Source of the DNA: an uncultured Selenomonadales bacterium
GTDB lineage: Bacteria; Bacillota_C; Negativicutes; Selenomonadales; Selenomonadaceae
Reading direction: 5' to 3'
Assembly: GCA_946407175.1 (NCBI GenBank)
Contig: CAMJNB010000048.1
Span: 1-7,836, forward strand
DNA: 7,836 nucleotides
Shown: positions 5,929-7,836 of the stretch, piece after piece
Position numbering within the stretch: the stretch's first letter is position 1
How the letters are laid out: each line of letters opens with the position of its first letter
Program-made: the position numbers and the translations under genes
Notes under the pieces: model-generated
The model's database searches: none
The model's input: the letters and a program-made list of their open reading frames with translations, nothing else
Told to the model about the DNA's origin: nothing

Positions 5929-7176
5929 TTATGCGAAGAAACTTTTAATTTTTTCCCAAAACAATCTGAAGAAAGATTTCTGCTCAATGTCAGCGGTAGC
6001 AATGATATCAGTCGACGCCGCCTCTTTGCCGTCGTACATAACGCGAACCTTGCCGACTTTTTGACCGTTGATGACGGGAGCATTTAAAACTTTCGGCAAG
6101 TCGTAAACAACTTCGTGCGGCGCGTCGTTACCGAAAATCGGCATAACAATTTCACCGGTAGTTTTAACCTGCACGGATTTACGCCTGCCGGACATAACGG
6201 GAATATTTTTAACAACTTCACCGGCTTTAACCAGCTTTTCAAACTTCACATTCTGAAAGCCGTAGTCAAGCAGCAGGATTGAATCATTCCACATATATTC
6301 GCTGTCCAAAACTACGGAGATAATTTGAATGCCGTCACGTTTCGCCGCGCTGATAAGGCAACGTCCCGCCTTATCGGTGTAGCCGGTTTTAATGCCGTTT
6401 CCGCCGCGATAAAGCCACAGCATTTGATTTTCACTGCGAAGAATTTTTGGAAAGTCGTGAATCCAATCGTAAGACTTCTCTTTAGCCGTGACGATATCTT
6501 CAAACTCTGCAAGCTTGTAACCGTAGGCGGCAAGCAATGCTAAATCGTGCGCGGTAGTGTAATGGTTATCGTCGGGCAGACCGTGCGGGTTTGTGAAGTT
6601 GGTAGACTTCGCGCCGAGTTCATGAGCTCTTTTAGTCATATGTTGAGCGAATTGGTAAACAGTGCCGTCAAGATGTTCGGCAATGGCAATGGCGGCGTCG
6701 TTGCCGGAAACCATAATCATACCGTGCAAAAGTTCGCGCAGGGGAATATGTTCGCCGGAATTAAGCCAAAGTGTTGAACCTTCCGCGCCGTCGGCATTGG
6801 GACCTACCGTAACAACTTCGTCCATTCTGCCTGATTCCAACGCCATTATCAGCGTCATCATTTTCGTGGTACTGGCGGGGAACATTTTTCTATCGGCGTT
6901 GCGTGAATAAATGACGTGACCGGTTGACGCCTCGATAACTACTGCGGAAGTTGCCGTGACATTCGGTAAGGCGTCGCCTGCCGGTACAGGGCGCGAACCT
7001 TGAATCAGCGGTACGGTGTAATTTGGATTTAAGCCGGAATTTTCCGAAGTCAATGTCGTAATTGGTGCCGATGTCTGCGGAATTTCGCTGACTGCTTGAT
7101 ATTCGTTTATTGCCTCAGCATTCGTCGTCATCATTAGCGCTAAAGTTATGCATAAAAATATTTTTCCGACTTTCAA
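5929..7176 (-). CDS. Serine-type D-Ala-D-Ala carboxypeptidase (PBP5/DacA family)
   Basis: A 415-residue penicillin-binding protein of peptidase family S11, which trims the terminal D-Ala from peptidoglycan pentapeptides outside the cytoplasmic membrane and so limits cross-linking. Residues 1-22 form a signal peptide with a likely cut after AEA. A Ser/Thr/Pro-rich linker (23-70) precedes the catalytic domain with Ser102-x-x-Lys105 (ASTTKMM), SGN (157-159) and KTG (263-265), all intact. A PBP5 C-terminal beta domain (about 310-395) is followed by FFRLFWEKIKSFFA (402-415), an amphipathic membrane-anchoring helix. The start is TTG at 7176-7174, chosen because it gives a full signal peptide and sits six bases after GGGAG; the next in-frame ATGs fall inside the signal peptide. 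Only 2 bp separate it from rnhA. dacA or dacF would be likely names, but I cannot choose between them. Confidence 0.95.
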   Translation of the reverse strand: MKVGKIFLCITLALMMTTNAEAINEYQAVSEIPQTSAPITTLTSENSGLNPNYTVPLIQGSRPVPAGDALPNVTATSAVVIEASTGHVIYSRNADRKMFPASTTKMMTLIMALESGRMDEVVTVGPNADGAEGSTLWLNSGEHIPLRELLHGMIMVSGNDAAIAIAEHLDGTVYQFAQHMTKRAHELGAKSTNFTNPHGLPDDNHYTTAHDLALLAAYGYKLAEFEDIVTAKEKSYDWIHDFPKILRSENQMLWLYRGGNGIKTGYTDKAGRCLISAAKRDGIQIISVVLDSEYMWNDSILLLDYGFQNVKFEKLVKAGEVVKNIPVMSGRRKSVQVKTTGEIVMPIFGNDAPHEVVYDLPKVLNAPVINGQKVGKVRVMYDGKEAASTDIIATADIEQKSFFRLFWEKIKSFFA

Positions 7177-7178
7177 TT

Positions 7179-7730
7179 TTAACTCCCTTCCTCATCAAAT
7201 AAAAGTAATTGGCTACCGCTCCATTTTCTGCCGTTATCATCAGTTGTAGCATTTTCAGTTGGCGTAATAACATTTTCAGTCCGCGCAGATTGTACGTTAA
7301 ATTTATTCGCCGTTTCACGCGCCAACTTGTCGCAACGTTCATTCAAACTATTTCCCGCGTGACCTTTAACCCAATGAAAAGTAACATTGATATTGGAAAT
7401 TAAGAAGTCAAGCTCCTTCCAAAGGTCTTGATTTTTAACGGCACCTTTTTTTGAAGATTTCCAGCCGTTCCGTTTCCAATTATCCAGCCAATTTTGCGTG
7501 AAGGCATTTTTCAAATAAGTGCTGTCCGTGAAAATTTCAGCTTTATCCTGCGGTGAAATTTTTCTAAGTGCCACGATAGCCGCCATTAATTCCATGCGAT
7601 TGTTGGTTGTGAACCTTTCGCCACCGATAATTTCTTCGCGCTTGCCGTCTTCATAAAGTATAATCGCAGCATAACCGCCTGCGCCCGGATTGCCTAAGCA
7701 AGAGCCGTCAGTATAAATTTTTATGTTCAT
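7179..7730 (-). CDS. rnhA: Ribonuclease HI with a C-terminal tail
   Basis: Ribonuclease HI cuts the RNA strand of RNA:DNA hybrids, removing R-loops and primers. From the ATG at 7730-7728 the protein has 183 residues and begins MNIKIYTDGSCLGNPG, matching the family N-terminus. An in-frame TTG at 7772 would add 14 residues unlike the family, and neither start has a clear ribosome site; I prefer 7730. The active site is complete: Asp8, Glu47 in NNRMEL, Asp69 in FTDS, His124 in WVKGHAGN and Asp134 in RCDKLA. The basic handle WLDNWKRNGWKSSKKGAVKN (81-100) is present, giving E. coli-like hybrid binding. After the domain ends (about 145) comes a polar tail of some 38 residues finishing SGSQLLLFDEEGS, which contains a canonical sliding-clamp-binding pentapeptide. 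The stop falls 2 bp before the carboxypeptidase start. Confidence 0.95.
   Translation of the reverse strand: MNIKIYTDGSCLGNPGAGGYAAIILYEDGKREEIIGGERFTTNNRMELMAAIVALRKISPQDKAEIFTDSTYLKNAFTQNWLDNWKRNGWKSSKKGAVKNQDLWKELDFLISNINVTFHWVKGHAGNSLNERCDKLARETANKFNVQSARTENVITPTENATTDDNGRKWSGSQLLLFDEEGS
7183..7187 (-). promoter_or_regulatory. Ribosome binding site of the carboxypeptidase gene, inside the rnhA 3' end
   Basis: GGGAG (minus strand, within AGGAAGGGAGTTAA) lies six bases before the TTG start. It is embedded in the last codons of rnhA (Glu-Glu-Gly-Ser-stop), so translation of the two genes is probably coupled. It supports the TTG as the true start. Confidence 0.75.
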
Positions 7731-7798
7731 GATATTAAGTTGTAAATAGTCAGGTCGTGTTGAATAACACAAATTAAAAAATCTGCAAATTACGTAAA

Positions 7799-7834
7799 CG
7801 CCGGATTAGGCGGGGCGCACAAGGACGTGCGCCC
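7799..7834. repeat. Two adjacent GC-rich hairpins at the window edge (REP-like or terminator stem)
   Basis: CGCC (7799-7802) and GGCG (7809-7812) form a small stem. Directly next to it GGGCGCAC (7813-7820) pairs perfectly over 8 bp with GTGCGCCC (7827-7834) around a six-base loop, AAGGAC. The composition is much richer in GC than the surrounding AT-rich spacer. No T-run follows within the two remaining bases, so a terminator cannot be judged; a dispersed palindromic repeat is the alternative. Confidence 0.55.
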
Positions 7835-7836
7835 AT

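Noticed and set aside
7757..7770. Small hairpin GTGTT-GAAT-AACAC upstream of rnhA
   Set aside because: Only five base pairs, mostly weak, and it overlaps the possible TTG start; chance occurrence is likely.
7731..7772. Longer rnhA start at the TTG at 7772
   Set aside because: It adds 14 residues that do not resemble RNase HI, and there is no ribosome site ahead of it; the ATG at 7730 fits the family.

Overview
The window reads as a chromosomal stretch from a low-to-moderate GC Gram-positive-lineage anaerobe. My best guess is Bacillota of the Negativicutes type (Selenomonas relatives). The grounds are the mix of AAA/ATT/TTT-rich and GCG/CCG codons, strong GGAGG ribosome sites, and a long FtsA-type actin with many C-terminal modules. 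This placement is an inference, not a sequence match.

Layout from left to right. Positions 1-844 (minus) hold most of a family 8 glycosyltransferase whose C-terminus runs off the window; it has no stop inside the window, so a scan for closed ORFs would miss it. Positions 882-3677 (minus) hold a 931-residue FtsA-like protein. It has a Lys-rich disordered N-terminus, a complete FtsA/actin ATPase core and about five tandem beta-grasp-like modules at the C-terminus. Only 37 bp separate it from the glycosyltransferase, so the two are probably one transcript. A 153-bp divergent intergenic region (3678-3830) contains two different period-7 tandem arrays. On the plus strand follow fmt (3831-4718) and ruvB (4784-5818), separated by a second copy of one heptamer array. 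A strong hairpin with T-runs on both sides (5845-5897) terminates ruvB and the convergent minus-strand pair: rnhA (7179-7730) followed by a D-Ala-D-Ala carboxypeptidase gene (5929-7176). That pair is tightly coupled: the ribosome site of the second gene lies in the last codons of the first, and the second starts with TTG. The right edge (7799-7834) carries two adjacent GC-rich hairpins.

Functionally the genes are mostly housekeeping: formylation of initiator tRNA, Holliday-junction branch migration, RNA:DNA hybrid removal, peptidoglycan trimming, and an uncharacterised actin-type protein beside a sugar transferase. No defence system, mobile element, CRISPR array, tRNA or rRNA is visible. The most noteworthy items are the multi-domain FtsA-like protein, a canonical beta-clamp-binding pentapeptide at the tail of RNase HI, and the paired heptamer repeat arrays that sit just ahead of the fmt and ruvB ribosome sites.
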